Shown here: positions 14,404 to 22,858 of the stretch, in pieces
Layout: each line of letters opens with the position of its first letter
Numbering within the stretch: position 1 is the stretch's first letter
DNA from: Massiliimicrobium timonense
GTDB taxonomy: Bacteria > Bacillota_I > Bacilli_A > Erysipelotrichales > Coprobacillaceae
Assembly: GCF_002160865.1 (NCBI RefSeq)
Contig: NZ_NFLJ01000032.1
Location: 1-37,687, forward strand
DNA: 37,687 nucleotides
Direction of reading: 5' to 3'
Translations under genes and position numbers: made by a program
Notes under the pieces: model-generated
Seen by the model: only the letters and a program-made list of their open reading frames with translations
The model's database searches: none
What the model was told of the DNA's origin: nothing

Positions 14404-14761
14404 TCTTTTTCACACCTTCCTTTTGTTTTCTATCAATATAGTCTTTCATGATCTCGTAATAGAGATTATATGGCTGATCAATAAGATTTGTGTATTGTAA
14501 AATCAGTGAGCGAATGCTGGTCATGAAAATCTGTTCAGCGTTCATGCCCTGATAGTTAATAAATCCTAAAGCAGCAAATGGGGCAGCCCCCAGCATACAG
14601 CACCAGCTTGTCATTTCCATTCCTAGATGATCTATAAATAGAAAGTAGATTGCTACTGCAACGATACAGGCTAGTACAGAAAAAAAGCATTGTCTAAGGT
14701 TGAGTCCGAAGGCAATGCTTTCTGTATAGTTTCTTATTTCTTTGTTTACTTTTATTTCCAT
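14366..14761 (-). CDS. PrgI-family membrane protein (VirB3-like)
   Basis: A 131-residue protein with two adjacent membrane helices (residues about 22-45 and 50-68), a short N-terminus with IRNYTESIAFGLNLRQ, and a basic C-tail (KKNVKKLRKNKKTK). PrgI proteins sit beside VirB4 in Gram-positive T4SS loci and are taken as the VirB3 equivalent that ties the ATPase to the channel. The start overlaps the upstream small gene by 10 bases and the end overlaps virB4 by 38, so the three are translated in series. Confidence 0.92.
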   Translation of the reverse strand: MEIKVNKEIRNYTESIAFGLNLRQCFFSVLACIVAVAIYFLFIDHLGMEMTSWCCMLGAAPFAALGFINYQGMNAEQIFMTSIRSLILQYTNLIDQPYNLYYEIMKDYIDRKQKEGVKKNVKKLRKNKKTK

Positions 14762-14967
14762 TCAATCATTCCTTTCTTTAATAATTTTTTTAACTGTTTA
14801 AATTGAATTTTGAATACATAATAAGAAAAATCTTCAAGTTGCTTATCTGAATAGATACTAAGATTCATCTTTTTCATTTCTAAAAGAACACGATGTTTAT
14901 AATAGGGCATATCTGAGATATATGAAACATTTATTCTAGACTGCATATCTGAAAAAATATCATTCAT
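14752..14967 (-). CDS. Small conserved-position transfer gene, function unknown
   Basis: A 71-residue soluble protein, Met/Lys-rich and helical, with no recognised domain. It is supported by GGAGG seven bases before the ATG and by its 10-base overlap with prgI. It is the first of the coupled trio ending in virB4. A terminator-like hairpin lies 25 bases before its start. Confidence 0.75.
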   Translation of the reverse strand: MNDIFSDMQSRINVSYISDMPYYKHRVLLEMKKMNLSIYSDKQLEDFSYYVFKIQFKQLKKLLKKGMIEWK

Positions 14968-14992
14968 CTATATTCCTCCATTCAGTGAAATT

Positions 14993-15025
14993 AAAAAGGC
15001 AGTTAATCATAAAAACTAACTACCT
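14993..15025 (-). terminator. Terminator between the M23 peptidase and the prgI-virB4 genes
   Basis: AGGTAGTTA and TAACTGCCT pair on the minus strand (9 bp, one G-U), then five T. Only 13 bases separate the T run from the ribosome site of the next gene, so no promoter fits between them. Confidence 0.75.
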
Positions 15026-15027
15026 CA

Positions 15028-15900
15028 CTATTTTTTATTTTCTACTATATGACCTCTTGCTATATATGGACTCGTTTTACATGTGGTATGGTTTATAATG
15101 TCAGCGAAACATATGGGTAAGCTTGCTGATAAAAGAAAACTCTTTCCTTGCTGTATCTGAAAATGTATATGTGGTTCACTTGTATTTCCACTATTACCAC
15201 AACAGGCTATCTGTTGTCCTCTTTGAACGTGGTCACCTACTTTGACATAGAAGCTATCTTTTTTAATATGAGCTATTGTACTGTATTCATGTTCTGAATG
15301 TTTAATAATGATATAATTTCCTCGTATGTCCGAGGCACTGCAGAGTGCTTCTGGTTCATCGGAGATGGGTGTATCATTGAAAAGATTCTTGATTTCAACA
15401 ACTATTCCATCAGCAGGGGCTAAAATGGGTTTTCCATAGCAGTAGTAATCTGTTACAGACTTTCCGCTATCACAGAAAGTTTTACCGTTTATTTCGATAT
15501 AAAAATCATAGGCGTATCTCTGATTGCAGATATTCCATGAATGCGAGGTTTCTCTATCGACTCCTCCGTTTGCAACATTCCAGCTGCCTTGAAATGGCAG
15601 GCTGTATAAAATCTTTGGTTCATAGCTTTTTGCATCAGGAAGGTGAAATCTATTTCGTAAATAAATAATTGGTATGCCGATCAGCATGCCTAGATTTTGA
15701 AACAGAAATTTAATGTCGCTTACTGTTTCATTAGTATCTTCCATTCTAAGAACAATAATAATTGATAAAACAAAATCGACTAATGCAAGCAAAAAGAATA
15801 GATAAAATAATTCTAGTGAAGGAATATCAAGAAATGAGCCTACAAAACCTAATAATCCAAGCCAATACAGTTTCTTAATAACTTTTATAAAAGTTTTCAT
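15028..15900 (-). CDS. Membrane-anchored M23 (LytM-like) metallopeptidase
   Basis: A 290-residue protein with two or three N-terminal membrane segments (residues about 8-50 and possibly 75-85) and a C-terminal LytM-like domain. Conserved parts are NQRYAYDF (Asp ligand), ILAPADGIV, GNYIIIKH, YSTIAH, VQRGQQIACCGNSGNTSEPHIHF. The closing His-x-His is intact. The usual first zinc ligand (His four residues before the Asp) is Arg here, with an upstream SHSW that might take its place. The domain may cleave peptide cross-links in the wall or be a non-catalytic binder. The start at 15900 is chosen because GGAAGG then lies seven bases upstream. Confidence 0.85.
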   Translation of the reverse strand: MKTFIKVIKKLYWLGLLGFVGSFLDIPSLELFYLFFLLALVDFVLSIIIVLRMEDTNETVSDIKFLFQNLGMLIGIPIIYLRNRFHLPDAKSYEPKILYSLPFQGSWNVANGGVDRETSHSWNICNQRYAYDFYIEINGKTFCDSGKSVTDYYCYGKPILAPADGIVVEIKNLFNDTPISDEPEALCSASDIRGNYIIIKHSEHEYSTIAHIKKDSFYVKVGDHVQRGQQIACCGNSGNTSEPHIHFQIQQGKSFLLSASLPICFADIINHTTCKTSPYIARGHIVENKK

Positions 15901-15991
15901 CAGCATTCCTTCCTTCTTTGAATTTTCTTGTAAATAATTATATTGTACTTGCCAGATTTAATCAATCTTATTCATATTTTTGGATATAGAA

Positions 15992-16017
15992 AAGAGGTTG
16001 ATCGAAATCAACCTCTT
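15992..16017 (-). terminator. Terminator after the membrane-bound XRE gene
   Basis: A perfect 11-bp stem (AAGAGGTTGAT / ATCAACCTCTT) closes on a UUCG-type tetraloop when read on the minus strand. A short T run follows. It lies 25 bases after the XRE stop. Confidence 0.8.
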
Positions 16018-16041
16018 GTAAAAAGCAAATACTATACGTAA

Positions 16042-16404
16042 TTACTTTACAAAAAATACACCATACAGAACGATAATAGCAAAGAAAATCAATACCATTG
16101 CTCCAAAAACAAAGAACGCACTGATAAATTTTTTGGCACTGTTCATATCATCATATATTGATGATAGTTTTTCGTTATTGATATTCTTGTTTCTTACTTC
16201 TTCTACATCAATATCTTTGACTAACTCATCTAGTGTTAAACCAAAATAATCACTAAGAAGCACAAGGCGTTGAAAGTCTGGATATGATTGGCATGATTCC
16301 CATTTGGAAATTGTTTGACGGGATACATGCAGTTCTGCACCTAATTCTTCTTGCGATAAGCCTTTAGATTTTCTCAAATTGATTAGTTTTTCATTGAAAT
16401 TCAT
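16042..16404 (-). CDS. XRE-family regulator with C-terminal membrane helix
   Basis: A 120-residue protein: HTH at residues 1-62 (LINLRKSKGLSQEELGAELHVSRQTISKWE, then LLSDYFGLTLDELV), a linker, and one membrane helix at about 95-117 (ISAFFVFGAMVLIFFAIIVLYGVFF). The type is common in Firmicutes. The membrane anchor suggests a sensor at the membrane or regulation by membrane proteins. The promoter region carries a 16-bp palindrome 28-43 bases before the start codon, a good autoregulatory site. The gene is bracketed by its own terminator, so it is likely a single-gene unit within the element. Confidence 0.9.
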   Translation of the reverse strand: MNFNEKLINLRKSKGLSQEELGAELHVSRQTISKWESCQSYPDFQRLVLLSDYFGLTLDELVKDIDVEEVRNKNINNEKLSSIYDDMNSAKKFISAFFVFGAMVLIFFAIIVLYGVFFVK

Positions 16405-16431
16405 ATATTAATTCTCCTTTAAGTTAAATTC

Positions 16432-16447
16432 ATTTGCGATCGCAAAT
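16432..16447 (-). promoter_or_regulatory. Palindromic operator of the membrane-bound XRE gene
   Basis: ATTTGCGATCGCAAAT is a perfect 16-bp palindrome just upstream of the XRE ribosome site. The remaining 190 bases up to the next gene are non-coding and show only weak small dyads (for example GTCAACTGTTGA near 16498). Confidence 0.55.
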
Positions 16448-16640
16448 TTAGTATTGCAGATATATAGATTTTCTTCAACCAACCATTATTGGAAATCTGT
16501 CAACTGTTGATAACATGGCTTATTTCCATGAAATCATGCAAAATTTCTAATATCTATTGGCATTGATTTTTATATAGAATCAGAAATATGATCTGTATCA
16601 GAACTATTTGTCTGATTTATCTTTTTTGTTAGTCTATTGA

Positions 16641-16907
16641 TTAGTTTGTTTTTTTCTTGATATACTGATATTGAATTTCTTTATAGGGTATCCAGATTTC
16701 AGCTTCAATAATTCTATCATAGATGGCGTCAACAACAATGCTGCATTGCTTACCATAAGGCATTTTATGCTTATTCATATAGTAATGTAATGTTTCTTCA
16801 TACATCCATTTATAGATTTTTTCTCTCTGTTTCGTCTTTAACTGAGAGAATCTTTTATCAGTTTGAAGTAGTTTTCCATTGACTATTTTATGATTTTTTC
16901 TTGACAT
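16641..16907 (-). CDS. Small basic conserved-type ICE protein, function unknown
   Basis: An 88-residue Lys/Tyr-rich protein (MSRKNHKIVNGKLLQTDKRF...KIYKWMYEETLHYY...IWIPYKEIQ) with no membrane segment. I recall similar small proteins in related elements but have no family name. The ATG follows GGAGG by seven bases. It lies between the XRE gene and the coiled-coil gene on the same strand. Confidence 0.7.
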   Translation of the reverse strand: MSRKNHKIVNGKLLQTDKRFSQLKTKQREKIYKWMYEETLHYYMNKHKMPYGKQCSIVVDAIYDRIIEAEIWIPYKEIQYQYIKKKTN

Positions 16908-16997
16908 GATGTAGCCTCCAGTAATAAAAAGATTTATATATAGTATAGCATATGAAAAAATATCAAGAATAGCAGAATGTTTAAATATCTCAGTAAA

Positions 16998-17771
16998 TCA
17001 TCTTTCTTTTTGAACTGTTTTATTGATTTCTTTTTTATCGACTTTTGTTTTCTTTATATCATTCAGAGCTTTTTTTACAGAAGTTTTTTTTGACGTGATT
17101 CTTGATGTTAGCTCTTGTTCTTGCTTTTCTATTTTCTTGATGTTTTCTTTTGTTTTTGCAGATAAATAAGTCATTTTTTCCATGACCTTGAAAAGCCCAC
17201 TTTGTGTTAGACTGATAACTCCTTTATCATGATTTCTTCTTTTGACTTCCACTGGATTTTTTCCAACGATGATACGACGGATATTCTTGAAATGATTATT
17301 GACTTGATGAATCTCATTTCCTAATCGTGTGAGTGTATCTATTGATTTATCAGCAGATTGCTGAATCTTGTCAAAACATTGCTGACATTTTTGTAGCAAT
17401 CCTTTAACATTTAAGGCTTTCATAGTTGAAACTAAAGCGTCTTTTCCTTTTGATTTGAATTCTTTGATACCATGTTCAATAGTGGTTTTGATGAATTCTT
17501 TAGTCTTGATGATATTATCTTTAGCAAGATTGACTTTATCAGTCACGTTATCTACAGCACGAAGTGCAGTTGCTTTTAATGTCTTTTGTTGAATTGTTCC
17601 TAATTCCATTCTTACATTGTGAAGTTCATTAAGCACAGCATCTAGCTGTTTTTCTGTTGTATCGACATAATCGATAATGAATTCTAATTGCTTTTTTTCG
17701 TTATTCATTCCCTGATATTCCAGCAGTTCGATAAATTCTTTGATATTTTCGTAATCTTTTAATGATTTCAT
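16998..17771 (-). CDS. Coiled-coil ICE protein (DUF6674-like)
   Basis: A 257-residue, highly charged, mostly helical protein. Heptad-like patterning is strongest at about 30-70 (DTTEKQLDAVLNELHNVRME) and 200-250. There is no signal peptide or membrane helix. The N-terminal pattern (EFIELLEYQGM..EKKQLEFIIDYVDTTEKQLD) resembles the DUF6674 family that travels with Tn1549-like transfer genes. That name is from memory and is tentative. It lies just downstream of the VirB6-like gene, separated by a terminator-like hairpin. Confidence 0.75.
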   Translation of the reverse strand: MKSLKDYENIKEFIELLEYQGMNNEKKQLEFIIDYVDTTEKQLDAVLNELHNVRMELGTIQQKTLKATALRAVDNVTDKVNLAKDNIIKTKEFIKTTIEHGIKEFKSKGKDALVSTMKALNVKGLLQKCQQCFDKIQQSADKSIDTLTRLGNEIHQVNNHFKNIRRIIVGKNPVEVKRRNHDKGVISLTQSGLFKVMEKMTYLSAKTKENIKKIEKQEQELTSRITSKKTSVKKALNDIKKTKVDKKEINKTVQKER

Positions 17772-17797
17772 TGTTGTTAGCTCCTTTCTTTCAATAG

Positions 17798-17826
17798 AAA
17801 AACCAGCCTTGTAAAAAAGACTGGTT
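17798..17826 (-). terminator. Terminator-like hairpin before the coiled-coil gene
   Basis: AACCAGTC and GGCTGGTT pair on the minus strand (one U-G) around a ten-base loop, then five T. The ribosome site AAAGGAG begins about nine bases later. Confidence 0.65.
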
Positions 17827-17897
17827 AAAAAATATAACTATTTTGATTTTATATAATGAGTTGTTAAATTCTATAGTAAACTTGTCAATTTTCTAGA

Positions 17898-18728
17898 TTA
17901 CAGTCCCATCATATCTTTTACAACACGGTCAGACATCTTGACAGTGCCTACCAGCACGAGCATATTAAATATGATTTCACCTACATAGCTCCATACCATG
18001 CTTACAGCACTTGCCTCTGGATCAATGACCGGTGGACTTCCTGCAAATTTTGTAAATATGATGCAGGACAGTATGATGATTGCCCCTTCCAGACACACAC
18101 CAGCATATGACCTTAGAAATGAGTAACATACACTTTGTGTAGATTCTCCAGCAGCTGCAGAAAAAGGAATAGGGGAGATAGCTGTATACATATACAATTT
18201 AAAGAAGCGACTGTATACTGTTAGTATCATAATGAAAGACAATATAGTAATAAATATACTTCCCAGCAGAGTTACTGCCCATAAAGGTATGCTTTCTAAA
18301 AAACCAACATCCTCGATTGCTGTAATGATTGCATCTGGCAGTACGGTTTCAGTCGCAGTGCCAACACCTACAGTTGTCATGATAGTACTTGTAATTCCCT
18401 GTATTATGTCAAAGATTGCTAACATGAATTCCATGCCATATACCACAAGACCACGAGCTATGGCAAAACGAATGAATAATTTTGCAGCCTGTTCTGGTCT
18501 TTTGATGTCCTGAAAGCTTGTACAGGTTTTAACCAAGCCTAATACAAAAAATAAGACAAGAAGAGCCAATCCAATGGCAATGAGTGCATTATGGATTGTT
18601 GTTATGGATTGCCATATGCCACCACCTTTGAAATTTTGTGGGGATTGGGTGAGAAGCAGCCATATTTCAGCTAACTTTTCATTCCAAGTGTTGATTGCAT
18701 TAGTGAGATTGTCGAGGATTCCACCCAT
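17898..18728 (-). CDS. VirB6/TrbL-like polytopic channel protein
   Basis: A 276-residue protein with about six membrane helices (residues about 45-68, 85-105, 150-172, 180-195, 215-232, 250-265). It has an N-terminal amphipathic start (MGGILDNLTNAINTWNEKLAEIW) and a conserved YSRFFKLYMYTAISPIPFSAAAG loop, typical of the TrbL/VirB6-like proteins of Tn1549-type ICEs. It should form the inner-membrane part of the DNA channel. The ATG follows GAGGTG. The pilin-like gene lies 35 bases upstream. Confidence 0.9.
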   Translation of the reverse strand: MGGILDNLTNAINTWNEKLAEIWLLLTQSPQNFKGGGIWQSITTIHNALIAIGLALLVLFFVLGLVKTCTSFQDIKRPEQAAKLFIRFAIARGLVVYGMEFMLAIFDIIQGITSTIMTTVGVGTATETVLPDAIITAIEDVGFLESIPLWAVTLLGSIFITILSFIMILTVYSRFFKLYMYTAISPIPFSAAAGESTQSVCYSFLRSYAGVCLEGAIIILSCIIFTKFAGSPPVIDPEASAVSMVWSYVGEIIFNMLVLVGTVKMSDRVVKDMMGL

Positions 18729-18763
18729 TTGTTTTCACCTCACTTTTTGTATTATTAAAATGC

Positions 18764-19072
18764 TTAACCACCGACAATCAGATTTAATATTTCTTTTGCA
18801 AAGGTAATGACGATTCCGCCTGCGACAGTCAAAAATCCATTAGCCCTTTGGCTGGGATCATGGCTTTTTAAGGATAAACCAATCTGAACAACACCAAAGC
18901 CAAGCAGAATCATCCCAATCGCACGAATAAGACTGAAGATAAAATCACTTAGATTATTGACTACAGCAATTGGGTCACCTGCTGCATGTACATGAAGTAC
19001 ATTGAAGTTCACTAAAAGTGCAAATACTGCATAGATTATTAATAATTTCTTTGTTTTTTTGTTTAATTTCAT
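18764..19072 (-). CDS. VirB2/TrbC-like pilin (Maff2-type)
   Basis: A 102-residue protein with a cleavable signal peptide (MKLNKKTKKLLIIYAVFALL...VHAA) and two membrane helices (residues about 42-64 and 78-98) joined by a short polar loop (SLKSHDPSQRANG). This is the layout of VirB2/TrbC pilins and of the Maff2 family of Firmicute mobile elements. It lies between virD4 and the VirB6-like gene, 14 bases after virD4. It has a strong AAAGGAG ribosome site. Confidence 0.9.
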   Translation of the reverse strand: MKLNKKTKKLLIIYAVFALLVNFNVLHVHAAGDPIAVVNNLSDFIFSLIRAIGMILLGFGVVQIGLSLKSHDPSQRANGFLTVAGGIVITFAKEILNLIVGG

Positions 19073-19086
19073 TTATAAAATCTCCT

Positions 19087-20856
19087 TTACTGTTTTTCTT
19101 GTTCCTTGAAATATTCTTCAAGGTCTTCTTCGCTTAAGAGTTCATATTCATTATCAGTAAGAACAATATTCTGCCAGTCATCAATGGTATGCCTAATCTC
19201 GTTATGGTAGTAAGTAATACCACTTCCGTCTTTGGTATATTTGACATTAGGATGCTTGAGAATATCGTATTTTTTATCCATAATAGGCAGTTCACCTCTT
19301 ATGAATAGAAGGGCATAATCATTGTTGAGCAGACGGACTTCATCTGCTGTTAGAAGTTCACGACCTGCTTGCTGATAGTTGGTAGAGTAGCTTCCACTTT
19401 TTCCACTTGATTTACCATAGGTGTTTGTATCCAGTGTTTCTTTACCTAAATATTCACTCATGAATTTATGCGTCGACTGTTCGTTTCCACCTAGATAATA
19501 GAGTTCATCACAGTTTCCAACGATTGATTCCCATGCATCTTTATAGAGAGCCTTTATCTGTGCTAAGTTCTGTATAATGATAGATACAAAAATCTGTCGT
19601 GAACGCATGGTAGCAAGTAGTTTATCAAATTCATCTGGCAAAGCTACATTGGCAAACTCGTCCATAACAAAATGTACAGGAATTTGAAGTTCGCCATTAT
19701 GGAGAATATCGGCACTGTAATACAACATTTGAAAAAGTTGAGTATAAAGCATTCCAATTAGAAAATTAAATGTTGAATCATTGTCGGGAATGACTGCAAA
19801 CAATGCTGTTTTTCTTTCACCCATTTTTTCAAGCTCTAGTTCATCATGACAGGTTAGCGAAGCAATGCTTTCAAGATTAAAAGCTGCCAGACGTACACCA
19901 ACAGAAATCAGAATTGACTTTGCAGTTTTTCCAGCAGCTTGTTTATAGATCTTATATTGTTTAACAGCTAGACTTTCTGGCTTAACTTTTTCTAAATCAT
20001 AGAATAAATAATCGAGAGGACTCATATAATCTTCATCATCTTCCTTTGGATCAGCTGCAACAATCATTTCCATAATCATGGAAAAGTTTTGTTCATCTTC
20101 AGGAGCTTCATTAAGCAGATAAAGACATAAAGCTTCAAGAAGAGCAGTTTCCGATTTTTCCCAAAAGGGGTCAGTCGATTGGGAATTCTTAGGAGTTGTA
20201 TTTCTAATAAGATTTGTTATCAGCTTAAGAACATCTTTATCATCTTTGATATAGGTAAATGGATTGTATCCATGCGATCTATTCATATTGATGAGATCAA
20301 TGACTCTGATAATATATCCTTCCTTTTCAAGCAGTGCTCCTGTATCACGAAGTATCTCGCCTTTAGGATCAAGAATTACATAGGATGTGTTGCACTGCAT
20401 GATATTGGGCTTACCATAGAAACGTGTTTTCCCAGCTCCTGATCCACCGATGACAAGGGTATTGAGGTTCCTTCTATGTTTTTTTCCATTCAAACCTATA
20501 TAGACGTTTTGACTAAGTATTTTATTTTGTGACATATCCTTATCTGCATATTTTTTATTTATGGTCTTGGGATTTGCCCATTTTGCAGAACCATATTCCT
20601 CCTGTCTGCGATAGTTTCTGCGAGTTGAATAATAAATACCAATTCCGATGACATAAATCAGCAAAAAGATGAATATGGTTTTGAATGTATCCTTGCACCA
20701 ATGAAAAGAGAAAGGGTGATTGATGGCATTGCTTAAATAAGGCAATGCACCAATCAGACCTTTATCCATGTAAGGTGCAATAAGGACTGCTAGCCAGATG
20801 ACAGGAATAATAAAAAATCCTATGAGAATATAGTCGGTTGTTCTATCGTTCTTCAT
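19087..20856 (-). CDS. VirD4/TraG-type coupling ATPase
   Basis: A 589-residue coupling protein that brings the relaxase-DNA complex to the secretion channel. Two N-terminal membrane helices (about 10-27 and 59-75), the EYGSAKWANPKTI segment, Walker A GGSGAGKT (137-144), SYVILDPKGEILRDTG, and Walker B HFVMDEFANVALPDEF identify it. SIIIQNLAQIKALY follows. The C-terminus is acidic, as is common where these proteins meet their substrates. The start overlaps the preceding 62-residue gene by 14 bases. All motifs are intact. Confidence 0.97.
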   Translation of the reverse strand: MKNDRTTDYILIGFFIIPVIWLAVLIAPYMDKGLIGALPYLSNAINHPFSFHWCKDTFKTIFIFLLIYVIGIGIYYSTRRNYRRQEEYGSAKWANPKTINKKYADKDMSQNKILSQNVYIGLNGKKHRRNLNTLVIGGSGAGKTRFYGKPNIMQCNTSYVILDPKGEILRDTGALLEKEGYIIRVIDLINMNRSHGYNPFTYIKDDKDVLKLITNLIRNTTPKNSQSTDPFWEKSETALLEALCLYLLNEAPEDEQNFSMIMEMIVAADPKEDDEDYMSPLDYLFYDLEKVKPESLAVKQYKIYKQAAGKTAKSILISVGVRLAAFNLESIASLTCHDELELEKMGERKTALFAVIPDNDSTFNFLIGMLYTQLFQMLYYSADILHNGELQIPVHFVMDEFANVALPDEFDKLLATMRSRQIFVSIIIQNLAQIKALYKDAWESIVGNCDELYYLGGNEQSTHKFMSEYLGKETLDTNTYGKSSGKSGSYSTNYQQAGRELLTADEVRLLNNDYALLFIRGELPIMDKKYDILKHPNVKYTKDGSGITYYHNEIRHTIDDWQNIVLTDNEYELLSEEDLEEYFKEQEKQ

Positions 20857-21031
20857 AGGCTCTTTTCCTTTTTATTGGAACTGCATCACATGATTTAATG
20901 ATAAGATCATCAATGAAATCGTAATTCTTATCTTCCTTGATTTGCTTTTCTTTTAGAAGAGTCAGTGCCTTGATGAGTATTCTTCGTTCCATATCAGTAA
21001 CTTTTATTGCATACTGTTCTTCCTTGTTCAT
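20843..21031 (-). CDS. Small hypothetical protein upstream of virD4
   Basis: A 62-residue charged, helical protein (KVTDMERRILIKALTLLKEK) with a basic C-terminus. It has no recognised family. It overlaps the ArdC-like gene by ATGA at its start and virD4 by 14 bases at its end, which is good evidence that it is translated and part of the same operon. Confidence 0.75.
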   Translation of the reverse strand: MNKEEQYAIKVTDMERRILIKALTLLKEKQIKEDKNYDFIDDLIIKSCDAVPIKRKRAYEER

Positions 21032-21891
21032 CTTTCATGCTCTCCTGCTTCTTTTTGTTTTGTCTGTTCCTGTTGAGCATACAATCCATATTTGATATTT
21101 GTAGAGACGCTGTCAGTAACACGACTGATGTTTTCAAGTTCCTGCTTGATTTCTTTAGGGTTCATGGAAAAGAAATGTTCATTTGAAGATGAAACAAACA
21201 TAGTGTTATAATCACCAATTCCATATCTTCTTGAAATCATATATGCTGAACATTCAGCTTGAAAGGATACTTCTTCTCTGGTTCCACCCATATCCATATA
21301 TTCAATCATGCAGTATTCTCTGATAATGCCATTAATCATTGCTTTGGGATCTAATCCATCTTTGACAAGAATTTTTTGAGATTCTGGATCAAAATATACT
21401 CGTTCAAAACTCTTTGTATCCTGTTCGATGACCTCTGGCAGTATATCTTTTTTATAGATCAAGGCACTTAGTATTTCCTTTGTGCTATATTCTGGAGAAT
21501 GAATATGATTATTTTTACCTTGCAGCTGAGAAATATCAAATACAAACTTTGGATTGTAAGAGATTCCAGCACTTCCATCTTTTCGAGTATATTCTCCGGG
21601 TTCTAATATTTGGATACCTTTTTGTCCTTTTCGAATATACTTGTTATCTTCTCGCCAATGACTGATGTCCTTTAGCTGTGTTGCATTGGGATTTTGTGCC
21701 ATGACAAGTAATGTGTTAGTGACGGTATAATCAAGCTGAGATTTCAGATTAAGATAAGTTAAAAAGTTATCTGCACTTTCCACAGCTTTTTCAACCTGTT
21801 CATTTGCTATGTTGAATAATGATTGTCTTTTTTCATTCATCATCTTAGCAAATTCTTCTTTAGACCATTTATGTTGTTTCTGTTCGTTCAT
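21028..21891 (-). CDS. ArdC-like ssDNA-binding protein
   Basis: A 287-residue protein. Residues about 5-130 match the N-terminal ssDNA-binding domain of ArdC antirestriction proteins (LLVMAQNPNATQLKD, HWREDNKYIRKGQKGIQILEP). The C-terminal half has the helical arrangement of the ArdC metallopeptidase domain (IIREYCMIEYMDM...EEVSFQAECSAYMISRRYGI), but no HExxH is visible, so peptidase activity is unlikely. ArdC-type proteins bind the incoming single strand and protect it from host nucleases. The gene follows pcfB by 3 bases. Confidence 0.85.
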   Translation of the reverse strand: MNEQKQHKWSKEEFAKMMNEKRQSLFNIANEQVEKAVESADNFLTYLNLKSQLDYTVTNTLLVMAQNPNATQLKDISHWREDNKYIRKGQKGIQILEPGEYTRKDGSAGISYNPKFVFDISQLQGKNNHIHSPEYSTKEILSALIYKKDILPEVIEQDTKSFERVYFDPESQKILVKDGLDPKAMINGIIREYCMIEYMDMGGTREEVSFQAECSAYMISRRYGIGDYNTMFVSSSNEHFFSMNPKEIKQELENISRVTDSVSTNIKYGLYAQQEQTKQKEAGEHER

Positions 21892-21894
21892 GAT

Positions 21895-22620
21895 TTATCT
21901 CTCCTTTGTTTTTTTATTTTTTGATTTGTTTCTTTGTTTTGAACGTCCTGATTTTTTATGCGACATCTTGTATTCATTGAGTTTAGCTCGAACAGAAGGA
22001 CGTTCAGTATTTTCTTGCATTGAGATATGCTCGAACGGATTGTCTTTTGTTTTCTCTGTCCAAGCTTTCTTCGGGTTTATATCACTGTTTTCCTTTCTGT
22101 TTTTCTGTTCCTTGTTTTTTGTTGAAGCCATTAGCTTGTGAACAAGATCATCATGTTCTTTGTCATTGAGAATAGGAACATCTTTCAGTGGGTTTTGTCT
22201 TTCATTGAGGATTGAATTTCGAATAGCGTTGGTATCGATGGTTGCTAATTCATACTTGTCAACAATTCTGCTTATCTTCGCAGCATCTTCAGCACGAACC
22301 ATGATGTCACAGATACCATCAGTGTTGTTTTTTTCTTTGAGCACAGAATATAGAACTCCATAACGTTTGGCTTCTTCACAGAAAGTTTTTAAATCCTTAT
22401 GTCTTATGGCAAAGACTTTTAATTCTTTGTCAGACTTTAACATGGAATTAAGTCTAGCCTTTCCTTTGATTTTTTTTCTGTCTGTCAAAATAGCATAAAG
22501 CGTTGCCGCCAAAGATTTAGATGCCATACCACCAGCTTTGAGTGCCACATTAGCAGCAACTTCAATGCCCTGTAAAGTCATTCGTGTCATTTGATCGGCA
22601 GTTTCTCCACCTGTTGCCAT
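21895..22620 (-). CDS. PcfB-family protein (DUF3801)
   Basis: A 241-residue protein. Residues about 10-135 match PcfB/DUF3801 (TADQMTRMTLQGIEVAANVALKAG, FAIRHKDLKTFCEEAKRYGVLYSV, VRAEDAAKISRIVDKY). The C-terminal 100 residues are a basic, probably disordered tail (KKSGRSKQRNKSKNKKTKER). In pCF10 PcfB acts near the coupling protein in substrate handling, and here it precedes the ArdC-like and VirD4 genes. The ATG at 22620 is preferred over an in-frame GTG three codons earlier because of spacing from AAGGAG. Confidence 0.9.
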   Translation of the reverse strand: MATGGETADQMTRMTLQGIEVAANVALKAGGMASKSLAATLYAILTDRKKIKGKARLNSMLKSDKELKVFAIRHKDLKTFCEEAKRYGVLYSVLKEKNNTDGICDIMVRAEDAAKISRIVDKYELATIDTNAIRNSILNERQNPLKDVPILNDKEHDDLVHKLMASTKNKEQKNRKENSDINPKKAWTEKTKDNPFEHISMQENTERPSVRAKLNEYKMSHKKSGRSKQRNKSKNKKTKER

Positions 22621-22670
22621 TGTTTTCACACTCCTTTAATTTTGAATTGATTGGAAATATTTAGAAATGC

Positions 22671-22699
22671 AAAAAAGCGATGAAATGAATCATCGCTTT
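22671..22699 (-). terminator. Terminator between the DUF3800 RNA and pcfB
   Basis: A perfect 10-bp stem (AAAGCGATGA / TCATCGCTTT) with a six-base loop, then six T on the minus strand. The ribosome site of pcfB starts about 35 bases later. Confidence 0.9.
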
Positions 22700-22721
22700 A
22701 GAAATAGAATTGATTAAATTG

Positions 22722-22803
22722 TATAGAAAAAGGTATGGCTCCGCATCAATCTGCACATCCAACCTCGAGCGGTCAGAAAACCATACCTATAAGAGTATAC
22801 TCT
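22722..22803 (-). ncRNA. Candidate DUF3800-associated structured RNA
   Basis: Just after the DUF3800 gene, on its strand, are a perfect palindrome AGAGTATACTCT (22792-22803), an 8-bp stem AGGTATGG / CCATACCT (22781-22788 with 22731-22738), and inside it a CCGC/GCGG step. The 24 bases inside that (minus strand from TCGAGG to TTGAT) are markedly G-rich for this AT-rich region. Five U follow the stem. DUF3800 RNA motifs, several structured-RNA classes found beside DUF3800 genes, are known from comparative genomics. This one fits by position and shape, but I cannot assign the class. Confidence 0.6.
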
Positions 22804-22858
22804 CTTTCTAAGAAGAATATACCATGAATATTGAATAATGTCAATATTATTCTATATA

